Made by a program: the position numbers and the translations under genes. Of a stretch of DNA of 64,000 nt, positions 10,542 to 21,654 are shown one piece after another. Position 1 is the stretch's first letter. Each line of letters opens with the position of its first letter. The stretch is from Girardinichthys multiradiatus. Lineage: Eukaryota; Chordata; Actinopteri; Cyprinodontiformes; Goodeidae. The stretch lies in NCBI RefSeq assembly GCF_021462225.1, contig NC_061797.1, positions 2,783,001 to 2,847,000 on the forward strand, written 5' to 3'. A model generated the notes under the pieces. That model was not told the origin of the DNA, searched no databases, and worked only from the letters and a program-made list of their open reading frames with translations.

Positions 10542-11845
10542 AGATGCAGCCGGAAGAACAGCTTGAGCTGCAGCTAACATTACATTTTCAGTTATATCAC
10601 TTTTTCTCTTATTTCATTTCTCTTTGGCCTCTTGCAGCTGTAATTTAAGGAGCTGATTCTGTAGGTTCTCTTTCTCCTCTTTTCTTTTTCTCTGCCTCCT
10701 GAGCTGTATGTAAATGGTGAATTAAATGTTTTTCCCACTTTGTGAAGTCTGTTCCCTGCAAATCAGGATTATTTTTCATCTTTTGACACATGTCAACAGG
10801 AACTCCTTTTAATATGGCTTTTTAAACAGCTGTCCCATTCCTGTCCCGTCACCCTTAGGATTAACTCCTGTGTGTCTCATCCACGTGTCCACTGCAGCAC
10901 TAATGTGCTCTTTAGGATGCTGATTAGGGTCCCAATTGAATTGAGGAACCGCAACGGGGGCGGATACTGATTTCTTATGGCCTTCATAGGGCTCTCATTA
11001 CACGTGTCAGGGGTGTGTCATCAGGGTCCTTACTGCAATCAGCATTCTGTTCTATCTCCCTAGCCACTGAGGGACGCACAGATCATCCCAAAATTGCTCT
11101 AAAGTCACCCAAGGCCAGTGTCATGCCTTTAGTCAATGTATCTAATTCCTGTAACCAGACACGTCCGCATCCTGCAATAGGTGGCAACTTCTCCACTAAT
11201 GCCTATACATCTCCCAATGAAAAAGGGACATATTTTGTCATTCCAACTGAAGAGGTCAACAACGGACATTGAAATCTGGATGGACCGCTCTGGCTATGAG
11301 TAGTCATGGTGTGTGTTCTTCCAGAATCTTTAAACTGTTTTTCTGTCATCTGTTGACAAGCTTTCTCATATAAATCATGCACTTTTGATTCCAATAGTGT
11401 AACCGCTCTTAAAAGTCTAAGCGTTTCTTGTGCTTCTGTCTCTCTTAGGCCCTACTTCAGCTCTTTTGCTTCAACTTTACACTTTATTCCACCAAGTCGC
11501 CCTTCCTCATCAGCTTTAATCAACCAACTTTCTTTATCCTTCAGATACCTCTTATATTCTCGGTTCAACCATCTACCTAACGGTTCCCTGTCATCTACTC
11601 CTCCTTCGACAATCAATCTCTCCTGCCATGTTGAACAACTTGTCTTTTTGTTTTCTTCGCTCTATGGCAATACAGTTTGTAATATAATCACCGCTTCTAC
11701 AGTCACTCACACTCAAGTGCAGCCATTCGCAGCCACTCATTTGTATTCTCTTCTCACTCATATACATAGTAAATCCAGTTAGACAAATACGAAAACACAA
11801 CAGGATATATAGCTTGCGCGCGCGGAGGGCCTTTAACCCTTCCAC
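10542..11845 (-). pseudogene. ERV-A gag matrix and capsid region
   Basis: Minus-strand gag. A matrix-like N-terminal part (11845-11300) includes DREPLGRWLNREYKRYLKDK. A capsid block follows with LQELDTLTKGMTLALGDFRAI (about 11150-11090), then SVRPSVAREIEQNADC and an acidic/basic helical tail ending next to the ERV-B insertion. Gag forms the virus core; the capsid block is of gamma/epsilon type. In-frame stops occur in the capsid (for example near 11205 and 11085), and the frame shifts near 11620, so it is a pseudogene. The start near 11845 is the first ATG of a frame that joins the matrix only through a shift and is uncertain. Confidence 0.8.
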
Positions 11846-12495
11846 TCAGCGGGACTTTTTCAATCTCTCCTGGTCCAACCGCTGTGATGCCAAACCCGGT
11901 TTGACACCTAGGAATCAACCCTCCGTTGACTCCCTGGAATTCCTTTTACTTAATCTTATTATTATAGTTTCACCATTTAAGTATCTCAACTGTCTTCCCT
12001 CACCTGCCAATTCAGGGTCTCGGGGTCCTATCCCTGGCCACTTTGAGGCGTCCTTAATCCCTCGGGGAGGCTCTTACTAACCCCAGCCCAAATACCCCAG
12101 TCCTCGTCAGGACTGAGTTTGGATTGCCAAATCCGGAACTTATTTACTTCAACACCGTCACCATTTAAGTATCTTCGGTGAAAAGTATGTTACAGCCTCA
12201 ACATTCAAGTATCTCGGCTAAAATTTATCTTGTGTCAATCAACAAATATTTTTACACAATATATCATTTCTTTACCATAATACATTATTTCAACCAAGAA
12301 ATATTTTACCCAAAACTGATCAAGACTGTAAATTTAAGAGAAAACAAATATCTATTCCACAACACCACAAACACTGTTAGCAGGCAAAAGGAGAATAAAT
12401 ATAGATCTCCTTACCTTTTGTTTTGGGTCGACCCTGTGGTGTTGTAGAACGACGTCCGCCTTGTAGTCAATTAATTATCCTTTAGTTAGTGCCAA
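11846..12495 (-). other. ERV-A 5' leader
   Basis: The non-coding stretch between the primer binding site and gag. In a retrovirus this holds the packaging signal and the major splice donor. TTTGGATTGCCAAATCC near 12118-12134 partly repeats the primer-site flank GCCAAATCC at 12491-12499. No further motif could be supported. Confidence 0.6.
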
Positions 12496-12513
12496 ATCCG
12501 GGTCACGGCACCA
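12496..12513 (-). other. ERV-A primer binding site, tRNA-His type
   Basis: The minus strand reads TGGTGCCGTGACCCGGAT, two bases inside the 5' LTR. It starts with the required TGG and matches the 3' end of tRNA-His as used by several epsilon- and fish retroviruses (known family trait), with one difference from the usual form. It fixes the LTR end and the element's orientation. Confidence 0.85.
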
Positions 12514-12515
12514 AC

Positions 12516-13132
12516 TGTCGAGGTAGGAAAACTTTACTGGCCGTCAGTTAACTCTTACATTACTCCTCACCTCTCATCGACTCTTTTTATTTGGCACCCC
12601 AAAGGACAATCCTCAGTCAGAGATCAGTTGTACGTTTCCACAAGTTTATTAAAACCATTCTGAATTCAGAGAGGAGACACCACACTTACACGGGTACCTG
12701 GAAACGTCTGTGTGTTGTCTCCTTTGGAGGTGCGCCACAATACCTTTATATACCCCTCGCTGCTATGCAGTACACATACACAATCATTCTGTCTGTGGGT
12801 GTCTCCCAGCAACAATATAACCGTTCCTTAGGTCCAAATAAGGAGTGCTTCTGGTTATTTCCTTCTGGCAAACTCATCCTCTTTCTGCTTCACCCCATCA
12901 TCCATCTATTTACGACCTTGCCCTCTCTCTGCCCTTTCTCCCTTGTCATTCACCAATTTATGACCTCCATCTTCTTTCACCCCCTCCGGTAATCCCCTGT
13001 TGTTCACCAATTTATGACCTTGCATTTTCTATGCTTCACTCCCTAAGCGTAACTCCCCTATATCTGCACACAGGTTACACACATAGATAGTTTATATTCT
13101 ACATTACACACATAGATAGTTTATATTCTACA
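12516..13132 (-). repeat. ERV-A 5' LTR
   Basis: A 617-bp LTR beginning TGTAGAATAT and ending CTCGACA on the minus strand. TATATAAA (complement near 12748-12756) and AATAAA (complement near 12647-12652) mark promoter and poly(A) signal. The outer end of U3 holds a 29-bp tandem duplication (13075-13103 and 13104-13132, unit TTACACACATAGATAG...). The LTR's outer 473 bp are copied again at 13494 onwards. The 3' partner is outside the window. Confidence 0.8.
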
Positions 13133-13144
13133 GTAGTTTAGTTG
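12660..13144. repeat. duplicated block X, original copy
   Basis: A 485-bp block comprising most of the ERV-A LTR plus 12 bp of flank (GTAGTTTAGTTG). It recurs without any difference seen by eye at 13494-13978. Because the host flank is included, the second copy cannot be an independent LTR insertion. Confidence 0.9.
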
Positions 13145-13493
13145 CAAATTAGTTGATCCATATTTTTCGAATAACCTCTTGTCATTCTTTCCATTTTTTA
13201 AGGCAAGGAGAATTAGAACAAGTGCAGGAGTCATCAGCACCACTATCTCCAAGTACCTTGTACCTGGGACCAATCTTCAGGCATACAGTGTTCACAAAGA
13301 GGAAGGTTTTTGGGAAGATGTTTGCAAGGACTTGGAAGTACCAAATATATGTACAAACAGGCAGAAAATGTGCAAACCTTGTGTGCAAGTGTACCTAGAA
13401 GAATTTATGCTGTTTTGAAGGCAAAGGGTGGTCACACCAAATATTGATTTAATTTAGATTTCTCTTTTGTTTATTCACTGCATTTTGTTGATT
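13145..13493. repeat. block Y copy inserted between the X copies (Tc1 relic)
   Basis: A 349-bp block identical by eye to 16780-17128. Near its end it encodes VPRRIYAVLKAKGGHTKY and a stop, the C-terminal end of a Tc1 transposase. The joins show 2-3 bp of shared sequence (TG on the left, ATT on the right) and no TA duplication, so it arrived by rearrangement, not transposition. Confidence 0.88.
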
Positions 13494-13978
13494 CTGAATT
13501 CAGAGAGGAGACACCACACTTACACGGGTACCTGGAAACGTCTGTGTGTTGTCTCCTTTGGAGGTGCGCCACAATACCTTTATATACCCCTCGCTGCTAT
13601 GCAGTACACATACACAATCATTCTGTCTGTGGGTGTCTCCCAGCAACAATATAACCGTTCCTTAGGTCCAAATAAGGAGTGCTTCTGGTTATTTCCTTCT
13701 GGCAAACTCATCCTCTTTCTGCTTCACCCCATCATCCATCTATTTACGACCTTGCCCTCTCTCTGCCCTTTCTCCCTTGTCATTCACCAATTTATGACCT
13801 CCATCTTCTTTCACCCCCTCCGGTAATCCCCTGTTGTTCACCAATTTATGACCTTGCATTTTCTATGCTTCACTCCCTAAGCGTAACTCCCCTATATCTG
13901 CACACAGGTTACACACATAGATAGTTTATATTCTACATTACACACATAGATAGTTTATATTCTACAGTAGTTTAGTTG
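13494..13978. repeat. duplicated block X, second copy
   Basis: The second 485-bp copy of 12660-13144, ending in the same GTTTAGTTG and then continuing into unique sequence GATTGTTTTAGC. The unique sequence was probably the original right neighbour of the LTR flank. Confidence 0.9.
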
Positions 13979-14692
13979 GATTGTTTTAGCATAGTAAAGA
14001 GTTTGTTGATTGAAATATGTTTGACTTTGAGTTGACTTATTTTTGTTAATAAATTCTTGTATTTTAAGAAATTGTGTGAATTCATTCCATGTCTGTGCAG
14101 AGTTTTGCTGTTCAATAATGTCAGAGCTTGGCTCACTCTTTTCGATCTTGTCCTGATACCATCGCCTTACTGGGCTGGTGTTCACAGGACAACCCTTAAC
14201 AGACCGAAATATTATTTAATAAAATATTAAAGTATTAATATTAAATAATATATTCACATTCATAGTCACAACACATAGCTCAATCTTTTGATTGCATTGA
14301 TAAGGAAAGGATATAGTATTAGGAAGTTTAATGAACAGTGTTCTTTCACGAGACATCTCTTTGCTGGGTCACTGACTAGTAAAGACCAAATCATCATTCA
14401 TTCAAGCTAAATACGCCTTTTTTAATATCAGATTTTAGCTTCATATAGTGATTGCCATCATGTCAATTAAGAGCCTATGTTATGCCATGTCCTAAAGTTA
14501 TCATACACTTAATGCAATACTTAAAATAATGGCTGCATAAGAAAGAATAGAGGTTTGCCATTATCAATAAAGTGGAGTCAGATATTTTAATAAACACATA
14601 AGAGAACATTTTTGTATTATCACTTCAGTTAACAATACAGTATGTTGCTTATAATGGACTACTCGGTTAAGTTACAAGTTCCAGTCCAGAGG
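13979..14692. other. AT-rich flank without recognised gene
   Basis: Sequence to the right of ERV-A. A 76-codon minus-strand frame (14185-13955) rich in N, Q and K is not matched to any family and partly lies in block X. Near 14210-14250 there is an AT-only palindromic stretch. Nothing else is supported. Confidence 0.4.
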
Positions 14693-16459
14693 CACGCAAT
14701 GTTGAAGAGGCGTGTCAACCATGACAGCCCAAAAACATCCAGAGATTTGAGGTACTCAGGGCGGATCTCATCCACCCCCGAAGCCTTGCCACCGCGGAGC
14801 TTTTTAACCACCTCGGTGACTTCAGCCTTGGTGATGAAAGAGTCCAACCCCGAGTCCCCAGCCTCTGTTTCCACCAGGGAATGCGTGATGGCAGGATTGA
14901 GGAGATCCTCGAAGTACTCCTTCCACCGCCCGATAATGTCCCCAGTCGAGGTCAGCAGCTTCCCATCCCCACTGTAAACAGTGTTGGCGAAGCACTGCTT
15001 CCCCCTCCTGAATTTGCCAGAATTGCTTCGAGGCCAACCGGTAGTCCTTCTCCATGGCCTCACCAAACTCCTCCCAGGCCCGAGTTTTTGCCTCTGCCAC
15101 AGCCCGGGCCGCAGCACGCTTGGCCTCACGGTACCCATCAGCCGCCTCAAGAGTCCCACAAGCCAACCACAGCCCATAAGACTCGTTCTTCAGCTTGACA
15201 GCATCCCTTACTGCCGGTGTCCTCCACTGGGTTCCAGGTTTGCCACCGCGACAGGCACCGCAGACCTTACGGCTGCAGCTACGGGCAGCAGCATCGACAA
15301 TAGATGCGGAGAACATGGTCCACTCGGACTCTATGTCTCCAACATCCCTTGGGATCTGGTCAAAGCTCTGGTGGGAGTTGAATACATCCCTGGCCGAGGG
15401 CTCCGCCAGGCGTTCCCAGCAGACCCTCACTATGCGCTTGGGCCTGCCAAGTCTGTCCGGCTTTCTCCTCCTCCAGCAGATCCAACTCACCACCAGGTGG
15501 TGATCAGTGGACAGCTCATCCCCTCTCTTCACCCGAGTGTCCAAAACATGCGGCCGAAGGTCTGATGATACGACAACAAAGATCATCGACCTTCTGCCTA
15601 GGGTGTCTGGGTGCCAAGTGCACTGATGGACACCCTTATGTTTGAACATGGTGTTCATTATGGACAATCCTTGACTAGCACAGAGGTCCAATAACAAAAC
15701 ATCACTCGGATTCAGATCGGGGAGGCAATTCCTCCCGATCACGCCTCTCCAGCTGTCACTGTCATTTCCCACTTGGGCGTTGAAGTCCCCCAGCAGAATA
15801 ATGGAGTCCCCGAGAAGGGCAATATCCAGCACCCCTGACAGGGACACCAAGAAGGCCGGGTACTCCGCACTACCGCTTGGCCCCTAGGCCGAGACGACAG
15901 TCAGAGACCTATCCCCAACCCGAAGGCGCAGGGATGCGACCCTCTCATCCACTGGGGTAAACCCCAACACGAAACGGCTGAGCTGGGGGGCAACAAGCAA
16001 ACCCACACCAGCCTGCCGCCTCTCCCCGTGGGCCACTCCAGAGTAGAAGAGAGTCCAACCCCTCTCAAGGAGATGGGTTCCAGAGCCCACGCTGTGCGTG
16101 GAGGCGAGCCCGACTATTTCTAGTTGATATCTCTCGATCTCCCGCACAAGCTCAGGCTCCTTCCCCCCCAGCGAGGTGACATTCCACGTCCCTAGAGCCA
16201 GCCTAAGCATCCGGGGATCGGGCCGCTAAGGTCTCCACCTTCGTCCGCCACCCAATCCTCTTTGCACCTCTCTGCACGGTTCCCCCTGCAGGTGGTGGGC
16301 CCACTGGGGGATGGCCTTGCGTCTCTCGTTCGGGCTTGGCCCGGCCGGGTCCCGCAAGGAGCAACCCGGCCACCAGGCGCTCTCCGGCGAGTCCCGACCC
16401 CAGGCCTGGCTCCAGGGTGGGAACCCGGCTCCGCCGTATCGGGCGACGTCACGTGCCTC
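14693..16459 (-). mobile_element. APE-type LINE, copy 1: 5'-complete, 3'-truncated
   Basis: A minus-strand non-LTR retrotransposon sharing its outer 5' end (GAGGCACGTGACGTCGCCC) with the copy at 24.5-27.5 kb. It has a GC-rich 5' UTR, an AP-like endonuclease in two main frames (16210-15884 starting LALGTWNVTSLGGKEPE; 15850-14822 with ILLGDFNAQVGNDSD), then a linker and the first part of the RT region (LRGGKASGVDEIRPEYL). It stops before the RT catalytic motifs. The endonuclease would nick target DNA for priming. Frameshifts separate the parts. The style is RTE-like, but the clade is not settled. Loss of the 3' side is unusual for LINEs. Confidence 0.85.
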
Positions 16460-16779
16460 GATATTTTCGTCCGCAGCATCTTTTTAATGGGCCAAAAGAT
16501 GCTGCCTGTGTTAGTTAATTTGTTAATTTAGTTTTGTCTTTAATCATTCATCAGGTTTGCAAAATTTACATGCAGTATTTGTCATTAGCTACAAGACTCA
16601 ATTTACATTACATTTTCTTTTTTTTTCTTTATATAGGATTACTGAAATAATAAGATGAAAACATACAGGATTTATTTACTGTCTATATGCATCAAACTAA
16701 TATATTTACAATATGGAATAATATTAACATAAAATTATTTTTATATAAAGAAATAACTATGGGACATTTTTGAAATATG
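16460..16779. other. AT-rich spacer
   Basis: AT-rich sequence between the LINE 5' end and the Tc1 relic. No feature is recognised. Confidence 0.4.
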
Positions 16780-17221
16780 CAAATTAGTTGATCCATATTT
16801 TTCGAATAACCTCTTGTCATTCTTTCCATTTTTTAAGGCAAGGAGAATTAGAACAAGTGCAGGAGTCATCAGCACCACTATCTCCAAGTACCTTGTACCT
16901 GGGACCAATCTTCAGGCATACAGTGTTCACAAAGAGGAAGGTTTTTGGGAAGATGTTTGCAAGGACTTGGAAGTACCAAATATATGTACAAACAGGCAGA
17001 AAATGTGCAAACCTTGTGTGCAAGTGTACCTAGAAGAATTTATGCTGTTTTGAAGGCAAAGGGTGGTCACACCAAATATTGATTTAATTTAGATTTCTCT
17101 TTTGTTTATTCACTGCATTTTGTTGATTGATGAAAATAAATGATTAACACTTCCATTGTTGAAAGCATTCCTTCTTTACAGCATTTTTTGCACACCTGCC
17201 AAAACTTTTGCACAGTATTGT
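16780..17221 (+). mobile_element. Tc1-like relic, 3' part (source of block Y)
   Basis: Plus-strand end of a Tc1 element: transposase C-terminus VPRRIYAVLKAKGGHTKY and stop at 17026-17082, then AT-rich 3' sequence ending TTTTGCACAGTATTGTA at about 17206-17222, a terminal repeat next to TA. The catalytic DDE region is absent. 16780-17128 is the presumed template of the copy at 13145-13493. Confidence 0.75.
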
Positions 17222-17269
17222 ATATAAGGATCAAAACTACCCGTTACTTGCAGATTTGCTATTTGTTTT

Positions 17270-18320
17270 GTTTATTTATAAGGATCCCTGTTAGTTTCCA
17301 CCAGAGTGGTTACTAATATTCCTGGAGTCCAGTTAATAAAATTCAATAATCATAATACAAAACAATGATGACATTAACATAAAAAAACACAGCATTAACC
17401 AAACAGACATCACGGGTAGCAAATTGCATACATAGACTTCACTTGAAAAAGATTTTAGTGGTGTTTTAAAATAATGAATATATTTTATTTCTGTGATATC
17501 TTTAGGTAATTTATTCCATATTTGAGATGACCTGTAAATGACAGATTTTTGTAAAAAGTTAGTTTTAGCACAATTTAAAATTAATTTAGTTCCACAAGCA
17601 TATCGGGTGAAAGGATTATGTCTCTGATGAAAATAAATAAACTTTTCACAAAATATTTCTGGTCTGCCTGGTAAAATTACTTTCTTTTTAAAAATGTGTG
17701 AATTATACTGCAGCTTGACCTTAAGTAGGTGCCACAATAAAGTGCGGTTCATTTCAATAACACTAGTAGAGAATGGACATCAGCAGCAGACCATATTATT
17801 GACCAGTATTCTAAATAAACCAGGACTAAAGATCATGCAACCTCTTTCATAATTGTAGGAGTAACAAAAGAAGAACATCGTCAACAACAGCAATACCTTT
17901 GCCCATTTTACCGATGATATTGTCAATATGTTGAGAAAATGACAAGTTATGATCCACTGTGATACCAAGTAATTTCATTTGCATAACTTGCTCCAATGCA
18001 GAGCTCTTTGTTTTCAAGGATCAAGTATTGATTATTCTGCAGTCGCTGTTTACTTCTGATTAGCATAGATCTAGTTTTATTAACATTCAGAACCATATTA
18101 TTATCATTCACCCATTTCATAAGTTAATCCATCTATTTTTGCAGTACATCGGATTTATTAATAACACTTGAATCAGAGTAGAACATTGTTGTGTCATCAG
18201 CATACATAACAACTGAAGATTGTTTTAATACATGAGGCATGTCATAAATTGAATAAAGGAGAGGGCCTAGAGAGCTGCCCTGAGAGGGGCCACAGTGGAT
18301 CTCACAACTATTAGACACGA
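17270..18320 (-). mobile_element. LINE fragment with RT motifs, degraded
   Basis: Minus-strand pieces of a CR1/Rex-like LINE. 18318-18133 has CG(P)SQGSSLGPLLYSIY (RT motif B) and VVMYADDTTMF (catalytic YADD, motif C). 17968-17780 holds a degraded thumb region. 17752-17333 gives the C-terminal end with IYRSSQIWNKLPKDI, typical of this LINE type. A TTTATTTATAAGGATCCCTG tail at about 17270-17290 is the likely 3' end. The 5' part, including the endonuclease, is missing, which is the usual 5' truncation. Confidence 0.7.
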
Positions 18321-18889
18321 TGCTGAAAATAGCCAGAGCATCTGTGTTTTTGGTCCAGACTACATGACAAAAACTCTACTCCTCAAAGTTAAATAATTCT
18401 GTACCAGATCCATTTATGTTACTTCTTACTTATGATAGAGATGTTGCAGTATAAGAGCCAAATCAGTATGATTAGCAGCCTAGATAGTAGGTCTCTGTGT
18501 GTGTATATCTTTCTTCTGTTGTGATGATAGATGTGCACACTATGATTGGAATCTTCCTGCCGATGTTCACCCAACTTCTTTGTCTATGAGTGTGAGTTCT
18601 GGTCGGCCCTTGCATTGTGGATATTATAATTGTGGATATTGTTATTTGCCCCACCAAACCAGCTCTGTCCCCTCCCCTCTTAAACATGCTGTTGTCCATC
18701 TTATTTTTAGGACACCCAGCTTGGACTTCTCTCAATCAAATAATTACAGGCCCATTTATAAATACCCTTATACTTAAAAAAAGATCTAGGAAAAAATTGT
18801 GTCCTACCACTTGACACGCATATCCCCAACGTTTTGATCAATACCAATCTGACTTTCTTAAAATGTAGAAACTGCTTTATATAAACTGT
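18321..18889. other. unassigned sequence
   Basis: No gene is supported. Short frames at 18472-18814 show no family motif. Confidence 0.35.
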
Positions 18890-19863
18890 CCATTGATAAC
18901 ATGAGCACCCTTTGAAACCTACTCAATCACACCATCACCATGGATCTCTAGAACTGTTTTAGACTGGTTCAGAGATTACCGTTCAAACACTAGCTTCAGT
19001 TCCATGTCAGATTCTATTGATCTAATAAGTGGGATACTCCAGGGGCTGTCTCGAGTCATGTTCAGGGTTCTTCAAACTGTTGGAATAACTTGAGGGCCTA
19101 AAAATTACAAACTAGTTAAAAATTAAGCTTGTTTAGACCTGTCTATCATTTAAGCAGGTTGGTTTGAAAACAGAAACTTAAGATGGTTATTCATGTTCTT
19201 AATTTTACTTATCTAGGGTTTTTGTAAGGCACTTTTCACATGAATCCACAAAAAAAGCCCTTGAATGTTTTCAGTTGGTGGAAACCTCTGCAGCAAGACT
19301 TTTAACTGGAACCAACAAAAGAGTTCACAACACTTCTATATTTATGTTCTTGCACTGGTTACCTGTTTGCGATGGGCTGGTGACCTATACAGGGTGTATA
19401 CCACCTCTCACCCATTGGCCACTGGAGATAGACACCAACACCCCAGTGACCCAGCAAGGTTAAGCAGGTGTGGATGGATGGTCATGTTAGAATTTATTTT
19501 AAAATCCTGACTGGAACTTTCATGGCCCTGCATGGTCAAGCTCCTTTGTATATTACTGAACTGGCAAAGCCACATAGTCAAACTCGAGCCCTCAGATCTT
19601 TAAATCAAAATATCCTCATAGTTCCAAGGAGCATGTCTAAAACTCAAGGGGATTGCTCTTTCCAGGCTGTTGCTCCTCCACTGTGGAATGAGCTTCGTTT
19701 GTTTTTGCGTTGTCTTGAGAGTCAAACATTCCTATTTAACACGCTTAAGATTTCTTTAAATAATATTGCATATTTGTTATTTATCTTTGTCTTTTTAAAA
19801 TGTTTTATGCTTCATCTTTGTGAAGCATTTGGTAATTTTTATCCAGAGGTGCTATATAATTAA
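18890..19863 (+). mobile_element. LINE fragment, plus strand, interrupted by a short repeat
   Basis: Plus-strand pieces of a LINE. 18940-19060 encodes WFRDYRSNTSFSS and SDSIDLISGILQG (region before and at RT motif B). 19275-19740 encodes SAARLLTGTNKRV, TPIF-like and LHWLPV blocks, then FKILTGTFMALHGQAPLYITEL and VAPPLWNELRLF, the usual C-terminal end of this LINE type. The middle (19081-19250) is unrecognisable. A separate repeat at about 19370-19487 splits the C-terminal part between LHWLPV and the next block. Confidence 0.65.
19370..19487 (+). repeat. short dispersed repeat ending in GGATGGATGG
   Basis: GATGGGCTGGTGACCTATACAGG...GGTGTGGATGGATGG resembles a very common teleost repeat (the 'ggcgacctgtccagggtgtaccc' type with a simple-repeat tail). 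A reverse-orientation relative lies at 21655-21866. It interrupts the LINE fragment. Confidence 0.6.
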
Positions 19864-20504
19864 ATTTTACTTACTTACATCTGAATGCTAGTAAAAAGAT
19901 TTAAAAAATGTCAAATAGCTTGAAAAGAAATGTTTCATAATTTACACCTACTGAAGCTATTCAAATTTCAGTGTTTACTTCTGGGACTAGTTTGCTGTGA
20001 AATTCTTTGTCCCTTAGGAACGGTCTAGTGGTGGAGGTGTCATCTGTCAGATGGAAAATTACCTGGCAGTGTACTACAAGTCCGTACATGCCGTTTGGGA
20101 GACTTGACAGTAAGACATAGGGAGTCTGCTTACCTGAGATCATGTTCCTCAGATAATTTCCGTTTCCCGAAGGGTTCCTGTCCCCTCGTACCCCATGTCT
20201 TAATATTAATATAATGCATAACCCCCAGTGACCTGACTTGTATCTGGGCAGTCGTGTGGGAGGAGTATTTTCCTGTGGATCCCCGAAGTACTTCCTCCTC
20301 CACCTTGTAATCAGGTGTGCCCAGGTGAGTGGAGAATGTGCTGCATTTAGTTTCAGCAAAGAAGTTGTGTGTCTGTGGAGAAAAGGTAAATGTCTGAACA
20401 TCCTTTGAACGTGTTTAGATAACATGCATGCTACCCGGCTCCATTACTTGTCCTGACTAGTGTTTTAGTTTTTTTTTATGTATTTTGGGATAGTTTTTTT
20501 TATT
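19864..20504. other. unassigned sequence
   Basis: No coding or RNA feature is supported. A 154-codon minus-strand frame (20425-19961) has no recognised motif. Confidence 0.35.
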
Positions 20505-20715
20505 TTTAAAGATGTTTTCAGCACTAGTGGCCTTTAATTTGTATTTTTCTTTTTGACAGTAGGCAGACAGGAAAGAGGGGTAGAGAGAGGGGGAGACATT
20601 CGGCAAATGTTACCAGGTCCGGGACTCGAACCCGGGACAGCCGCTTCGAGGACTATAGCCAATGAACATGGTTGCGCGCTTTTGCCCCTACACCATCAGA
20701 GCCGCGCCATTCTGG
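20505..20715 (-). repeat. tRNA-derived SINE, copy 1
   Basis: The minus strand starts GGCGCGGCTCTGATGGTGTAGGGG (box A-like) and has GGTTCGAGTCCCGG (box B), the two internal RNA polymerase III promoter parts of a tRNA-like head, then a body ending in CACTAGTGCTGAAAAC. A second copy with the same body (GCAGCACTAGTGGCCTTTA) is at about 39890-40060. It is a SINE, not a tRNA gene: the cloverleaf is imperfect and it has a shared tail. Confidence 0.75.
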
Positions 20716-21114
20716 GATAGTTTATCGGCTTTCGGATTTATTGCACCAATTGCGTCGCAGTGTAACTGTTAGAATGAGCGCGACTTCTAGATGCTGGTGA
20801 GTTTGTGGGGACCGTGTAAATGCCATCTGAGGTGTTAAAACTGTGGAGAGAACCACCACTGAATGGTCTTTTCAGCTCGCAACTCCAGCGCCAGTGGGCG
20901 CCTCCTGTTGGCGCACTAATGTTCCAGCCGAAGCTGCATTCAGGCGTAATGGGAAACAAACCCCACTGTTCAATAGACTCCCTCTCCTGCACCAAATACA
21001 AACCAGCCCTCTGTTTATGCCTAACAGTGCTTACCATAAAATTTGAGTCACTGAATACGGCAATCAGAGATTTTGTTAGGAAAACAATCATTTATATAGT
21101 AGTTAATTCACTTC

Positions 21115-21240
21115 CTGCGTTTGTGAGTGCGATTAGGTGAATGTGGCTCTAGTGTAAGCAGCTTCGAATAGTCAGTATGTCTAGAAAAGCACTATATAAT
21201 TCCATTCTGTTTAACCACTTGCCATTTGTTTTCTCTGTTT
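21115..21240 (+). repeat. SINE 3'-body fragment
   Basis: GTGAGTGCGATTAGGTGAATGTGGCTCTAGTGTAAG... and AAAAGCACTATATAA match the 3' half of the SINE at 36505-36745 (GTGAGTGCGATTGGGTGAATGTGGCTCTAGTGTAAAA). The tRNA-like head is missing. Confidence 0.7.
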
Positions 21241-21654
21241 ATTAGAGAATCAAAGCAATAAATTCTGCTGTGTATTATTGTACATTCGAAGCTTGATTTA
21301 AATTTCTCTACAACCTAGCAATGATGCCTATTTAGCTGTGATGAAAAGCTTTTGGTCATGCTTTGCCTGCTGTTGGCTTCCTTCAGCCCTTTGTTGGTTT
21401 CAGTATTATGTGCACACAATTGTTTTGAGTAATCATGATATGTTATTTTGTGTGTCGCAAACCCAGCTATTTTTGCTTTAATTGAAATTTTAGATTGGGA
21501 ATACCCAGTTATGTATGCCCAAAATTCTATGCACTGATACACAAGGAATATTTTATTGGTATGTTTTGGAACTTGATTATTTGATATTTTAATTGATGAA
21601 ATTATTATTATTTTTTTTGTTTTTATATGGATATAAACTGCATCATAAAATCAG

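Larger units (their letters stand above)
1..13132 (-). mobile_element. ERV-A, endogenous retrovirus, 5' two-fifths, interrupted by ERV-B
   Basis: A minus-strand provirus whose right (5') end is an LTR at 12516-13132. It is followed inward by a His-type primer binding site (12496-12513), a leader, gag matrix/capsid (11845-10542), then, after the ERV-B insertion at 1235-10541, gag nucleocapsid (1230-800), protease (790-441) and the start of pol (440-1). The rest of pol, env and the 3' LTR would lie left of the window. The primer site plus the gamma/epsilon style of gag-pro suggests an epsilon- or gamma-like retrovirus. Every coding block has at least one frame break or stop, so the copy is defective even without ERV-B. 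Class is inferred from motifs; no search was run. Confidence 0.85.

Noticed and set aside
13494..13978. The 3' LTR of a second ERV-A-like provirus
   Set aside because: It includes 12 bp of host flank and lacks the inner 144 bp of the LTR and any primer site, so it is a segmental copy.
13955..14185. 76-codon minus-strand frame, possible exon
   Set aside because: N/Q/K-rich, partly within the duplicated block X, without convincing splice sites.
20600..20715. A tRNA gene on the minus strand
   Set aside because: Boxes A and B are present, but the cloverleaf does not close properly and the body is shared with 39885-40060, so it is a SINE.
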